The notes: a model not told the origin generated them from the sequence alone. A stretch of 64,000 nucleotides of DNA from Xanthomonas euvesicatoria pv. euvesicatoria (GCF_020880415.1 NZ_JAJIUJ010000120.1:102508-166507), one strand, 5' to 3'; positions 34,916 to 44,698 are shown, counted from the first letter of the stretch. Program-made: numbers and translations.

Positions 34916-34987
34916 CGTTCTGCGCTACGGCACATGGGTCGCGGGCGAAATGGTCACCAAGCCTGTGACGTCTTCAAACTGACGATA

Positions 34988-36436
34988 TCAGTCGCCCTGG
35001 ACGCCGCCAGCCACCAGCATTGCCCTGGCCTGTTCCAGTTCCACCTGCAAGGTGCTGGCCAGCTCATCGCGGGCGACGTCGAACTGCTGCTCTCGCACCA
35101 GGTCTTTCACCGCCACCACGCCGCGTGCCAGTTCGTCGTCGCCGGCCAGCACCACGAAGCGGATGCCGGCACGAGCCGCATACTGGAACTGCTTGCCGAC
35201 CTTCTTTGGCTCCATCTGCACCTCGGTGTTGATGCCACCGATGCGCAGCCGGCGCGCGATATCCAGCGCGTCGTCCAGGCGAGTCTCGTCCATCAGCGCC
35301 ACCATCGCCTGCACGCTGCTTTCGGCGATGCCCTGGATCAGGCCGGCCTCGCGCAGCTGCCAGAACAGGCGGGTCAAGCCGATCGAAATGCCCACGCCCG
35401 GCAGCTTGGACTTGGTGTAGTGGCTGGCCAGGCTCTCGTAACGGCCGCCCGAACAGATCGAGCCGATCTGCGGGTGGTCGGTCAGCGTGGTTTCGTAGAC
35501 GGTGCCGGTGTAATAGTCCAGCCCGCGCGCGATGGAGAAATTCAGGCAGTACGCGCTCTCGGGCACGCCTAGCGCCTTGACCAGCTCAAGCACTTCGCGC
35601 AAATCGTCCGCGCCAGCATGCAAATCTTCGTTGCCACCGCTGCGCGACTGCACCTCGTTGACTACCCAATCGATCTTGTCCAGCGCATCGGCATGGGAAA
35701 CCGAACGAATTTTGGCGAAATCCAAGATGCGCCGCACGGCGTCCTCGGCTAGGCCAAAGTCCGGCCCCATCAAGGTGGCCCGTACATCCTCGGCGCTGCG
35801 CTTGTCGAGCTTATCGACCTCGCGCAGCACCAGGGCCTGTTGCTCGGCATCGACCACACCCTGCGCGTGGAAGAATCCACGCAGCAGCTTGCGGTTGTTC
35901 AACTGCACCTTGAAGTCGCCGATGCCCAGCTCGGCGAACACGGCATGGATCACCGCCAGCACTTCGGCGTCGTAACGGATGCTCAGCGCATCCTTGCCGA
36001 TGACGTCGATATCGCACTGGTAGAACTCACGGAAGCGCCCGCGTTGCGCACGTTCGCCGCGATACACGCGCTGCATCTGGTAGCGCCGGAACGGGAAGCT
36101 CAGCTCGTGCTCATGCTCGGCGACGTAGCGCGCCAGCGGCACGGTCAGGTCGAAGCGCAGCGCGAGCTCGGGCAGGCCACCGTTCTCGCCGCCCGCATCG
36201 GCTGCCGCAGCAGCATTGGCCAGCGCGCCGGTGGACTGCACGAAATACACCTGGCGCTCGGTTTCGCCGCCGGATTTGGTCAGCAGCACATCCGACAGCT
36301 CGAACACCGGGGTCTCGACCGGCAGGAACCCGAACCGCTCGTAGTTGCGGCGGATGACGTCCAGCATGCGCTGGAACGCGATCTGCTCGCGCGGCAGCAA
36401 TTCCATGATGCCGGGCGGCGTACGGGGCTTGATCAC
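34988..36436 (-). CDS. hisS: histidyl-tRNA synthetase
   Basis: The start is a GTG at 36436 (482 residues, [18 protein letters not shown] when initiated), supported by an AGGAG eight bases upstream. Class II motifs are present: motif 2 [20 protein letters not shown], the histidine-binding [18 protein letters not shown], and motif 3 [13 protein letters not shown]. The C-terminal anticodon domain runs through [20 protein letters not shown]. It lies just upstream of the his operon, with a terminator between. Confidence 0.96.
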
Positions 36437-36519
36437 GAGCGAAACTCCTGCAGGACAATGTGGCGAACGCACAATTCTACCGGCTGGGCGGCCGCGCTGA
36501 CCGCATGGCGTATCATTCA

Positions 36520-37305
36520 ATGCGTCCCAGCAGTGCATGGCCCATGTACCGGCAGCTTTCCGACCCCAGCGCGACCTGCCCGGCGCCCAGCACGGCATCC
36601 GCCAGTGGCACGCCCAACTCAGATTGCGCCCTTTGCGCCGTGCGCGGCCGGGCCATTTGTGCGGCGCTGTCGGCGCAGGAGATGGACGCGCTGGACCAGG
36701 TTACCCACGCGGCGGCCTACGCGCCCGGCAGCACCCTGGTGCGTGCGGGCGAGCCCCGGCACAACGTCTATACCGTGACCTCCGGTGCGTTGCGCATGGT
36801 GCGCACGCTGGCCGACGGGCGCCGCCAGATCACCGGCTTCGTGCTGCCAGGCGACTACGTCGGGCTCACCGAAACCGCGCAGCACCGCCACGATATCGAA
36901 GCCATCGTCGACAGCCGGGTGTGCCGCACGCCGATGGCGCAAATGCGCCAGCTACGCGAGCGCTACCCGCAGCTGGAACGCAAGCTGCTGCAACGTGCCA
37001 GCATGGAGCTGGCTGCAGCGCAGGACACCGGCCTGCTGCTGGCACGCCTGCAACCGAGCGAACGGCTGGCGCATTTCCTGCTGCGGCTGGCCGCTCGCTC
37101 CACCCAGCCCGGCGCCAGCGGCGACACCGTGGCGCTGCCGATGAGCCGCGGCGATATTGCCGACCATCTGGGGCTGACCGTGGAAACGGTGAGCCGCACC
37201 TTCACCAAACTGCGGCAGCAGCAGTTGATCGTGCTACCGCAACTGCAGCTGGTGCAGATCCTGGATTACGCCGCACTACGCCGCCTGGCCGGCGATACGG
37301 TGTAA
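36520..37305 (+). CDS. FNR-like Crp/Fnr-family transcription regulator
   Basis: About 261 residues if started at the ATG at 36520; the ATG at 36544 is also possible and no Shine-Dalgarno decides. An N-terminal cluster CALCAVRGRAIC (Cys 36, 39, 47 in this numbering) plus a fifth-strand Cys in SRVCRTPM (Cys 135) match the four cysteines that hold the oxygen-sensing 4Fe-4S cluster in FNR. The cAMP-type beta barrel and dimer helix follow. The helix-turn-helix GDIADHLGLTVETVSRTF has the E..SR recognition residues of FNR, predicting TTGAT-N4-ATCAA targets. It is divergent from hisS. Confidence 0.87.
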   Translation: MRPSSAWPMYRQLSDPSATCPAPSTASASGTPNSDCALCAVRGRAICAALSAQEMDALDQVTHAAAYAPGSTLVRAGEPRHNVYTVTSGALRMVRTLADGRRQITGFVLPGDYVGLTETAQHRHDIEAIVDSRVCRTPMAQMRQLRERYPQLERKLLQRASMELAAAQDTGLLLARLQPSERLAHFLLRLAARSTQPGASGDTVALPMSRGDIADHLGLTVETVSRTFTKLRQQQLIVLPQLQLVQILDYAALRRLAGDTV

Positions 37306-37390
37306 GGGTTGGCGGCTGATTGATGGATTTCATTGATGCGGCGATGCGTGCTTGTCGACGCAGTCGGTCGGGTCGGTGACGCGCGATCAC

Positions 37391-38134
37391 TCAGCGCCCG
37401 GCCACTGCACGCGCTGCCGCACCGCCACATCCACTGCTCAGCAGCCGCGACTGGCGCAGCCAGGCCCGGTCCGGGTAGTAGGCGAACACGAACGCACCGT
37501 CGCGCAAGGTATCGATCAACTGCTTGGCCACCGCTGGCCGCACCGCCGGGCAGCCCAGGCTGCGGCCGAGCCGGCCCTGGCTGCGGATGACGGCTTCGCT
37601 GACATAGGGCGCGCCATGGATCACGATGGCGCGATCGCGTGCGTGGTCGTTGAACCCCGGCTCCAGACCCTTGAGCCGCAACGAGTAACCGTTGTGCCCG
37701 GTGTACGACTCCTGCGCGGTGAACGCGCCCAGGCTGGACTGGAAGCTGCCATCGTCATTGGAGAACTTCGCCGCCAGGTTCTCGCCGGTATTGCGCCCGT
37801 GCGCGACCCATTCGCGAAACAACAGGCGCTGCTTGTCCAGATCGAACACCCAGAGCCGGCGCTCGGTCGAGGGGCGGCTGTAGTCGATGACGCTGAGCAC
37901 CCGTTCGGCACCCACCTGCTGGCGCTGGCGGGCGCATTGCAGCGCCTCGGTGGCCAGGGCCAGCACCTGACGGTCCAGCGACGGCGCCTGGCGCGCCAGC
38001 GCCTCGACCAGACCCACACGCGGGGCGCCCAGGGGCGCGACCGGTGATCCAGCCAAGGCATCGGCCGCACTGGCCGCACCAGCCGCTGCCCACCCGCACA
38101 AGAAGCCGGCAACGGCGATCATTCGATAAGACAT
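37391..38134 (-). CDS. murein L,D-transpeptidase catalytic-domain family protein
   Basis: The ATG at 38134 gives 247 residues with a signal peptide (MSYRMIAVAGFLCGWAAAGA...). The C-terminal half is the YkuD-like/L,D-transpeptidase type 2 domain: FSNDDGSFQSSLGAF, AIVIHGAPYVSEAVI with the His, and GRLGRSLGCPAVRP with the catalytic Cys. It probably acts on peptidoglycan in the periplasm, or could be an amidase-like relative. The last residues are low-complexity Gly/Ala. It is convergent with the FNR-like gene. Confidence 0.88.
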   Translation of the reverse strand: MSYRMIAVAGFLCGWAAAGAASAADALAGSPVAPLGAPRVGLVEALARQAPSLDRQVLALATEALQCARQRQQVGAERVLSVIDYSRPSTERRLWVFDLDKQRLLFREWVAHGRNTGENLAAKFSNDDGSFQSSLGAFTAQESYTGHNGYSLRLKGLEPGFNDHARDRAIVIHGAPYVSEAVIRSQGRLGRSLGCPAVRPAVAKQLIDTLRDGAFVFAYYPDRAWLRQSRLLSSGCGGAAARAVAGR

Positions 38135-38235
38135 GCAACAACCCACAGCGGACGCGGCGCCACGACGGGGCCGCACCCGGCTAGAAATAGCCGCATGCGG
38201 GCCACTTTCCAACCCCGGTGTCTGAACGCGTTGGG

Positions 38236-39540
38236 TCAGGCGGCATCGGCAAGCAAGCGCTGCCGAAGGGCTGCGTAGTCCGGCGCCAGTGCTTCGGCAT
38301 GCGCCGGGCGCTGCAGCAGCGCGGCCAGCGCCGGCGGAACCTCCACCGCGCGGCCGATCAATGGCTCCACCACCCCCTCGAACTTGGCCGGATGCGCGGT
38401 GGCCGCTACCGCCCAGTCGCCAGTGCCGCCCTCCGCGCCTTCGGCACGCAATTGTTCGAGCACATGCACCGCGGTGGCGGTATGCGGGCAATGCACCTCG
38501 CCGTAGCGGGCGAAGCGCTGCTGCACGGTGTTGCGAATCGCCGCATCGTCCACCGACAAGGCCCGGAATTCCTCGCGCAAGGCGGCATCGTCGCCGTTAT
38601 AGAGCCAACGCAGCCGCTCGAAATTGCTCGGCGCGCCCACGTCCATCGCATTGGCCAGCGTGGCCACGCTGGGCTGCGGTGCGTAGGCATCTCCCGCGAA
38701 ATAGTCCGGCAACACGTGATTGGCGTTGGACGCCAGCGCGATGCGGCCCAATGGCACCCCTAGCGCGCGCGCGATGATCGCCGCCAGCGCGTTGCCCAGG
38801 TTACCGGTAGGCACGACCAGGTTGAGCGCGCTGCCCGAGGCTGCATGGTGTTCCAGCGCGGCATGTGCGTAGTAACTCATCTGCGGCAGCAACCGGCCCA
38901 GACTGATGCTGTTGGCCGAACTCAGCGGCACCTGCGCCTGCAATGCGGCATCGTTCAAGGCCTGCTTGACCATTGCCTGGCAGTCGTCGAACGAGCCGGC
39001 CACGCGCAGGGCCTGGATGTTGTCGCCGAAACACCCCAATTGATGCGCCTGCCGCGGCGACACGCGGCCGTCCGGATACAGCACTACCACGCGCAGGCCT
39101 GGCTGGCGATGGAACGCGGCGGCCACGGCGGCGCCAGTGTCGCCGGAGGTGGCGACCAGGATGGTGAGCGGGCGATCTTCGGCACGGCGCAGGCGGGTCA
39201 GGCAGGCGGCCAGGAAGCGCGCACCGAAATCCTTGAACGCGGCGGTGGGCCCATGGAACAGCTCCAGCGCGTAATCGCCCGGCGTACCCAGCGCCACCAA
39301 CGGCGCCGGGAAATCGAAGGCTTCAGCGCAGATGGCGGGCAGCTCGGCGGCCAGCGCATCACCTTCGAAAAACGGCTGCAGCAGCACGGTGGCGGTGTCG
39401 GCCAGGCCGGCGCCCGCAACCAGCGTACGCGCAGGCGGCAGGGTCTGCGGCACGTAGAGGCCGCCATCGGGCGCCAGCCCGGCGGCAATGGCCTGGCTCA
39501 GGTTTGCGGCGGGGGCACCGCCACGGGTGGAGATAAACAT
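38236..39540 (-). CDS. thrC: threonine synthase
   Basis: 434 residues from the ATG at 39540 (MFISTRGGAPAANLSQAIAA), with GGAG eight bases upstream; the ATG two codons earlier would sit too close to that site. PLP Lys is in HGPTAAFKDFGARFLA, and VATSGDTGAAVAAAFHRQPG plus VVPTGNLGNALAAIIARALG bind the phosphate. It converts O-phosphohomoserine to threonine. It is separated from thrB by a gene on the opposite strand. Confidence 0.95.
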   Translation of the reverse strand: MFISTRGGAPAANLSQAIAAGLAPDGGLYVPQTLPPARTLVAGAGLADTATVLLQPFFEGDALAAELPAICAEAFDFPAPLVALGTPGDYALELFHGPTAAFKDFGARFLAACLTRLRRAEDRPLTILVATSGDTGAAVAAAFHRQPGLRVVVLYPDGRVSPRQAHQLGCFGDNIQALRVAGSFDDCQAMVKQALNDAALQAQVPLSSANSISLGRLLPQMSYYAHAALEHHAASGSALNLVVPTGNLGNALAAIIARALGVPLGRIALASNANHVLPDYFAGDAYAPQPSVATLANAMDVGAPSNFERLRWLYNGDDAALREEFRALSVDDAAIRNTVQQRFARYGEVHCPHTATAVHVLEQLRAEGAEGGTGDWAVAATAHPAKFEGVVEPLIGRAVEVPPALAALLQRPAHAEALAPDYAALRQRLLADAA

Positions 39541-39701
39541 CAGCATGACTCCAGATAAAGCGAAGGCTGGGCGGTACCCATGACAAGCGGTGCCGCGTGT
39601 GACGGAGCCGGACGTCGGGCTGCGCCGGCATCTGGCCGAAGGGGTGCGCACGGTCGATGGCGCGGGGCTATGCTGCGCGCACCCTTCCGTGGAGTCGGCA
39701 G

Positions 39702-40016
39702 ATGATCAAGGTCAGTGTGATGTACCCGTACCGCGACGGCGCTCGCTTCGATCACGCCTACTACCGCGACCAGCACATGCCGCTGGTGAGCGCGCGCATG
39801 GGGCCGGCCTGTTTGAAATATACGGTGGACAAAGGCATCAGCGGCGGCGAGGCCGGCAGCCCGCCGGCGTTCATCGGGATGTGCCACATCTTTTGCGCGT
39901 CGCAGGAAGCCTTCAATGCCAGCTTCGGCCCGCATGCGGGCGAGATCCTGGGCGACATCGCCAACTACACCGACCTGACCCCGGTGATGCAGATCAGCGA
40001 AGTCGTCGTCGACTAA
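39702..40016 (+). CDS. EthD-family small protein
   Basis: 104 residues starting MIKVSVMYPYRDGARFDHAY, with GGAG seven bases before the ATG. The EthD pattern is shown by FDHAYYRDQHMPLVSARMGP near the start and the C-terminal LTPVMQISEVV. EthD proteins are dimeric alpha/beta-barrel proteins linked to ether or ring degradation, often with unknown role. It is on the plus strand between thrB and thrC, divergent from thrC and convergent with thrB. Confidence 0.88.
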   Translation: MIKVSVMYPYRDGARFDHAYYRDQHMPLVSARMGPACLKYTVDKGISGGEAGSPPAFIGMCHIFCASQEAFNASFGPHAGEILGDIANYTDLTPVMQISEVVVD

Positions 40017-40090
40017 ACAGCGCCTGGCGAGCTGCAGGCCAGACCTGCTGCCTGCTGCCTGCGGCGCGTTTTCATTGCATGCGTCCCGAT

Positions 40091-41104
40091 TCATCCGAGT
40101 AACCGCGCCGCAGGACTTGCGATTGGCGAGACCCAGGCCTGGCTATCGAACCCTGCAGCCGCAAACCCGGCCTGCACTGCGGTTGCCGCAGCCTCTGCAG
40201 CGGCACGCGATTCAAACCAGGCAAACACACTTGGCCCGGCGCCGGAAATGCTGGCGCCGAGGGCGTTGTGGTCCAGCGCTGCCTGTTTGGCGTCTGCGAA
40301 GCCGGCGATCAATGGGGCGCGACGCGGTTCGATCAGGACATCACGCAGGCCTGCGCGTACCAGGTCTGGATCGCCGGCATGGCAACCGGCCAACACCAAC
40401 GCCAGATTGGTGCTCTGCGCGACGAACTCGCGCAATTGATAATTGCCCGCCAAGGCTTCGCGCGCGCGCCGCGTTTCCAGCACTGCATCCGGATGCACCA
40501 GCAGGCTATGCCAAGCGGGTGGCACCGCGATTGGCACCAGGCGTTCCAGCGTGCACAACACCAAACCACCTACAAACAGCGGCCCCAGATTGTCGCCGTG
40601 GCGGCTGCCGCTGGCTACCGCTTCGCCATCGAGCGCGTATTGGTAGAGCTGGTGGTGATCCAATGGCGAGGCCAGTAGCGCGTTTGCCGCAACCAGGGCC
40701 GCGACGCATGACGCGGCAGACCCGCCCATGCCCGAGCTCAGCGCGATGCCTTTGTCGATCTCGACTTCGAACCCATAAGGCAGCTGCAAGGCGGCACGTA
40801 GCGAAATGAGTGCAGCGCCTGCAGTGTTGCGCTCGGCATCCAGGGGCAGCGCCACCGTCGTGCCGCGAATCGCAGCTATGCGCACCACCGGCGCTTCGAT
40901 ACGGCGCACGGTCACGGTGTCGCCGATGCCATCGATCGGATAGCCGAGCAGATCGAATCCCACCGCGACATTGGCAACCGATGCTGGTGCGAAGGCGCGC
41001 GCTTCGTGCAGGCCGTGTTTGTCCAAAGATGCGCGATCGCAGCGATGCGCCTGCGCCACCGCTGCCTGGCTCACGCCGGCATGGCTGACAACAGTCTGCG
41101 TCAT
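40091..41104 (-). CDS. thrB: homoserine kinase
   Basis: 337 residues, GHMP kinase. APASVANVAVGFDLLGYPID is the N-terminal motif, GIALSSGMGGSAASCVAALV the ATP-binding loop, and ALGASISGAGPSVFAWFE the C-terminal GHMP motif. It phosphorylates homoserine for ThrC. The start overlaps the thrA stop (ATGA). The N-terminal extension of about 30 residues before the first conserved part is unusual but in frame with the only overlapping ATG. Confidence 0.95.
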   Translation of the reverse strand: MTQTVVSHAGVSQAAVAQAHRCDRASLDKHGLHEARAFAPASVANVAVGFDLLGYPIDGIGDTVTVRRIEAPVVRIAAIRGTTVALPLDAERNTAGAALISLRAALQLPYGFEVEIDKGIALSSGMGGSAASCVAALVAANALLASPLDHHQLYQYALDGEAVASGSRHGDNLGPLFVGGLVLCTLERLVPIAVPPAWHSLLVHPDAVLETRRAREALAGNYQLREFVAQSTNLALVLAGCHAGDPDLVRAGLRDVLIEPRRAPLIAGFADAKQAALDHNALGASISGAGPSVFAWFESRAAAEAAATAVQAGFAAAGFDSQAWVSPIASPAARLLG

Positions 41105-43608
41105 AGTCGCGCGCCCTCGCCTGCCGCCACGCGCAGCAGATCGGCGAACACGCCTGCCGCGGTCACTTCCGGCCCCGCGCCCGGGCCTTGCACCACCAGC
41201 GGGTTCTCGCAGTAGCGACGCGTGGTGAACTGCACCACATTGTCGGTGAGGCGCAGATTGGCGAAGGCGTGATCGGCGGGCAATTCCACCAGGCCCACGC
41301 TGGGCGCGCGGTCCGGCGGCAGCTGCGCCACATAGCGCAGCACGTTGCCGCGCGCACGCGCATCGCGCAGGCGCTGCGCGAACACCGCATCCACTTCGGA
41401 GAGCCGCGCCATGAAATCGTCCACGCTGGCCTGACGCAGCCCTTCCGGCACCAGGCTTTCAACCTGCACGTCTTCCAGGCTGATGGAGCGCCCTGCTTCG
41501 CGCGCCAGGATCACCAACTTGCGCGCCACGTCCACGCCGGACAGATCGTCGCGCGGATCCGGTTCGGTGTAGCCCATGCCACGCGCCTGCGTCACCAGTT
41601 CGGCGAACGGCACGCTGCCGTCGTATTTATTGAACAACCACGCCAATGTGCCGGAGAAGATGCCTTCGATGGAGGTGACTGCATCGCCGGTATCGACCAG
41701 GTCGCGCAGCGTGGTGATCACCGGCAACCCGGCGCCCACGGTGGCTTCATAACGGAAGCGCGCCCCACTGGCATCGGCCGCGGTGCGGATCGCCTCATAA
41801 CGCGCCAGCGGGCCGGAACCGGCCTGCTTGTTCGGCGTGACCACATGGATGCCGGCGGCCAGCCAGCCCGCATAACGGTCGGCCACTTCGGCGCTGCCGC
41901 TGCAATCGATGATCACCGCATGCGGCAGATGCGCAGACAGCAGATGCGTGGTGAAGCGTTCCAGATCGGTGGGCGTGGCGGCAGATGCAAACGCATCGCG
42001 CCAGTCGCCGACCAGCCCGCGTTCGTCCAGCAGCATGCGACCGCGTGAGACCACCGCACGCAGGCGCAGATCCAGATTGGCCTTGCCCAGCAACTGTGGC
42101 TGCGCAGTGCGCAGTTGATCCAACAGCGCCGCGCCCACATTGCCCGGCCCGATCACGCCCACAGAGAACGTCTGCGGCGACAACCAGAAACCTGCATGCG
42201 CCGCGCGCAAGGCCTTGGTGGCGTGCGCCGCATCGATGGCCACCGAGATGTTGCGTTCGGACGAGCCCTGCGCAATCGCCAGGATATTGACTTGCGCGCG
42301 GCCCAACGACTCGAACAGCCGTGCCGCCACACCCGGCTGGCCGGCCATACCATCGCCCACCGCTGCCAGCACGCTGATGCCGGTGGTCAGCTGCACGCGC
42401 TGCACCTGGCCGACCGTGAGTTCATGCGCGAACGCCTGCAGCAATGCGTTGCGTGCGCGTTCGGACTCGTGCTGCTTGACCACGCAGCAGATCGAATGTT
42501 CAGAGGAACCTTGCGAGATCATCACCACCGACACCTGCGCGGTGCGCAGCGCTGCAAACACGCGTTCGGCCGTGCCCGGCACCCCGATCAGACCGGTGCC
42601 TTCCAGATTCAGCACCGCCAGATCCGGGCTCAACGTCAGCCCCTTGATCGGCCCGCTCACCGCACTGCTGGCAGTGATGCGCGTGCCGGGATGCTCGGGC
42701 TGGAAGGTGTTGCGGATGATGATCGGCAGGCCGCGTTCGATCGCCGGCGACATCGTTTGCGGATGCACTACCTTCGCGCCGAAGTACGCCAGCTCGCAGG
42801 CCTCGTCGTAGCTCAGCGTTTCCAGTTGCACCGCTTCAGGCACGACGCGCGGGTCGGCCGACAGCACGCCGTCCACGTCGGTCCAGATATGCAGTTCGTC
42901 GGCATCGAACAACGCGGCAAAGATGGCACCCGAATAATCGCTGCCGTTGCGGCCCAGCGTGGTGATGCGGTCGGCGCGGTCGCGCGCCACGAATCCGGTG
43001 ACCACCACGCGCGTTTGCGGATGCGCCTGCCGCCAGGTTGCCAGACGTTGCGCACTCGCCTCCCAGTCCACATCCACACCCAGTTCGCCGCGATTGACCA
43101 CCAGCACGTCGCGCGCGTCCAGCACCGCGCAGTCCTCGCCGATCGCGCGGAAGTGATCGCCCAGCAGCTGCGCCGAATACACCTCGCCCAGGCCCTGCAC
43201 GCGGTCGAGCACTTCGCGCGGCAATTCGCCGATGACCGCAAGCGCGCCGAGGATCTGCGACAGATGTTCGAAGCGCTCGTCCAGCCACTCCACCGTTGGC
43301 CCGGAATGCTCGCCGAGCAACGCCACTGCCGCACCGCGATGGCGTGCACGTGTTTCGTGCCACCGCTCGCGCCATTCGGGGCGATTCTTCGCCGCAAGTT
43401 CGGCCAGTTCGATCAAGGCATCGGTGACGCCCTTCATTGCCGAGACCACGGTGACCTGCACCGTCTCGTCGCGTGCAAGCAGCAGCTGCGCCACATGCCG
43501 ATAGCGCTCGGCATCAGCCACCGAGGTGCCGCCGAATTTGTGCACGACAGTGCGCGCAGAGGACGCAAGAACAGCAGCGGGTTCGAACGAAACAGCGGGC
43601 GATGACAT
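41101..43608 (-). CDS. thrA: bifunctional aspartokinase I / homoserine dehydrogenase I
   Basis: The ATG at 43608 gives 835 residues. The N-terminal aspartokinase starts VVHKFGGTSVADAERYRHVA and is followed by two ACT domains (SVVMISQGSSEHSICCVVKQ, VNILAIAQGSSERNISVAID). The homoserine dehydrogenase part begins FSVGVIGPGNVGAALLDQLR and has YEATVGAGLPVITTLRDLV and FSGTLAWLFNKYDGSVPFAE. ThrA makes aspartyl phosphate and reduces aspartate semialdehyde; threonine feedback acts through the ACT domains. A Thr/Ile-rich leader peptide lies upstream. Confidence 0.96.
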   Translation of the reverse strand: MSSPAVSFEPAAVLASSARTVVHKFGGTSVADAERYRHVAQLLLARDETVQVTVVSAMKGVTDALIELAELAAKNRPEWRERWHETRARHRGAAVALLGEHSGPTVEWLDERFEHLSQILGALAVIGELPREVLDRVQGLGEVYSAQLLGDHFRAIGEDCAVLDARDVLVVNRGELGVDVDWEASAQRLATWRQAHPQTRVVVTGFVARDRADRITTLGRNGSDYSGAIFAALFDADELHIWTDVDGVLSADPRVVPEAVQLETLSYDEACELAYFGAKVVHPQTMSPAIERGLPIIIRNTFQPEHPGTRITASSAVSGPIKGLTLSPDLAVLNLEGTGLIGVPGTAERVFAALRTAQVSVVMISQGSSEHSICCVVKQHESERARNALLQAFAHELTVGQVQRVQLTTGISVLAAVGDGMAGQPGVAARLFESLGRAQVNILAIAQGSSERNISVAIDAAHATKALRAAHAGFWLSPQTFSVGVIGPGNVGAALLDQLRTAQPQLLGKANLDLRLRAVVSRGRMLLDERGLVGDWRDAFASAATPTDLERFTTHLLSAHLPHAVIIDCSGSAEVADRYAGWLAAGIHVVTPNKQAGSGPLARYEAIRTAADASGARFRYEATVGAGLPVITTLRDLVDTGDAVTSIEGIFSGTLAWLFNKYDGSVPFAELVTQARGMGYTEPDPRDDLSGVDVARKLVILAREAGRSISLEDVQVESLVPEGLRQASVDDFMARLSEVDAVFAQRLRDARARGNVLRYVAQLPPDRAPSVGLVELPADHAFANLRLTDNVVQFTTRRYCENPLVVQGPGAGPEVTAAGVFADLLRVAAGEGARL

Positions 43609-43660
43609 CGACAGACCTCGTTGGGGGAGGCCCCGTCCGCATCGGATGAGAGAGGGAAGC

Positions 43661-43688
43661 CCCCGCATCCTGATCCGGGTGCGGGGCC
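43661..43688 (-). promoter_or_regulatory. thr operon attenuator hairpin
   Basis: CCCCGCA (43661-43667) pairs with TGCGGGG (43680-43686), placed between the leader peptide and thrA. A competing pairing is possible between GGCCCCG (43629-43635) and CGGGGCC (43682-43688). This gives two mutually exclusive structures as expected for attenuation. A run of U is weak, so termination strength is uncertain. Confidence 0.55.
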
Positions 43689-43702
43689 GTTGTTTTCGGA
43701 AG

Positions 43703-43834
43703 TTACGCGAAGACGACGGACCGCACCGGGCGAATGGTGGCGGTAGTAATGATGGTGGTAATGCCGGCCACGCCCGCACCTGCCAGCAGTAGCGGCTGGC
43801 AGAGAAGCGAAGCGGTGGCGGAGGCGTTACCCAT
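43703..43834 (-). CDS. thrL: thr operon leader peptide
   Basis: A 43-residue ORF that starts MGNASATASLLCQP and ends IRPVRSVVFA. Its centre, GVAGITTIITTATIRP, has five Thr and four Ile within eleven residues, the hallmark of the ThrL leader whose ribosome stalling on Thr/Ile codons controls attenuation of thrABC. It lies about 95 bases upstream of thrA, followed by the hairpin region. A TTGACA hexamer occurs on the same strand at 43866-43871, but its spacing would place transcription start almost on this ATG, so the promoter is uncertain. No Shine-Dalgarno is evident. Confidence 0.75.
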   Translation of the reverse strand: MGNASATASLLCQPLLLAGAGVAGITTIITTATIRPVRSVVFA

Positions 43835-44197
43835 GCATGCAAAAGACATCACCGGGCCGAGGCCTGTCAAGCATTGCGTGAATGGGCAGGCGCATGCGTT
43901 GGGCGTACGGAACAGAAATCCTTTTTGCTCAGGGATTTAAGCACTGTGCGTGCAAGCAATTGATTGCTATGGAAACTTTTGGACCGGCCTTGCAGAGCCA
44001 TGCTGCGCAGCTTTCTAACCTTCATTGATCGAGTCGTGTGCTCGGCCGACGCGATAGGCTGACTGGATCGCCAGCGTTCGATGCATCACATCGCTGCAGG
44101 CAGCAGGTCGCTTCAAGCAATAGACAACTTCGCATCAAGCAACAGATCGTCGCTATCGCGACCCCGAGTCGGTGCGGGCCAAGGTCAGCAGCGCAGA
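43835..44197. other. intergenic region upstream of thr leader
   Basis: About 360 bases between the thr leader and tspO. It should hold the thr promoter; a TTGACA on the minus strand at 43866-43871 is the only clear promoter-like hexamer. I see no gene. Confidence 0.5.
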
Positions 44198-44698
44198 TCA
44201 GCCAAGCACCTGAGGGTTGAGTTGCCAGACCGAAAAATTGAGCGCCGCCGCAAAGCTCACCCACGCCAGATACGGCACCAACAACCACCCCGCCAAAGCG
44301 TGCCTCTTCGCAAACGCCCCAATGGTGCCCACCAGCACGAGCCACAGCGCCACGATGTCCGCGAATGCCCACGCCCCCAGATGCCACGCAAAGAACAACC
44401 AACTCCAAAGCCCGTTGAGCGCCAGCTGCACGACGAACAGTGTCAGCGCCATGCGCGCACCAGCCCATCTCCCACGGCGCCACACCAACCACACCGACAC
44501 CGCCATCATTCCGTACAGCACCATCCACACCGGCCCGAACAGCCAGCCCGGCGGTGCCCACGCCGGCCGCTGCAGCTGCGCATAAAAGCTGGCGGCCTGG
44601 ATCGATGCAGTTGCGCCCAGCGCGGCTGCGGCATAGCAAAGCACCAACCAGCCGAGAAGGCCGAACCATTGCGATTTTTTGAAACGATCTTGGGTCAT
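44198..44698 (-). CDS. tspO: TspO/MBR family membrane protein
   Basis: 166 residues with five membrane helices. Typical TspO features are visible: FYAQLQRPAWAPPGWLFGPV near the first loop, VLYGMMAVSVWLVWRR, ALNGLWSWLFFAWHLG and PYLAWVSFAAALNFSVWQLN. TspO proteins bind porphyrins and other ligands in outer or inner membranes and are linked to stress or tetrapyrrole regulation. It stands alone next to the two-partner secretion locus. Confidence 0.92.
   Translation of the reverse strand: MTQDRFKKSQWFGLLGWLVLCYAAAALGATASIQAASFYAQLQRPAWAPPGWLFGPVWMVLYGMMAVSVWLVWRRGRWAGARMALTLFVVQLALNGLWSWLFFAWHLGAWAFADIVALWLVLVGTIGAFAKRHALAGWLLVPYLAWVSFAAALNFSVWQLNPQVLG

Noticed and set aside
43843..43871. TTGACA with a TGTCTT as the thr promoter
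   Set aside because: The -10 match is poor and the implied start is almost on the thrL ATG, so I did not list it as a promoter.
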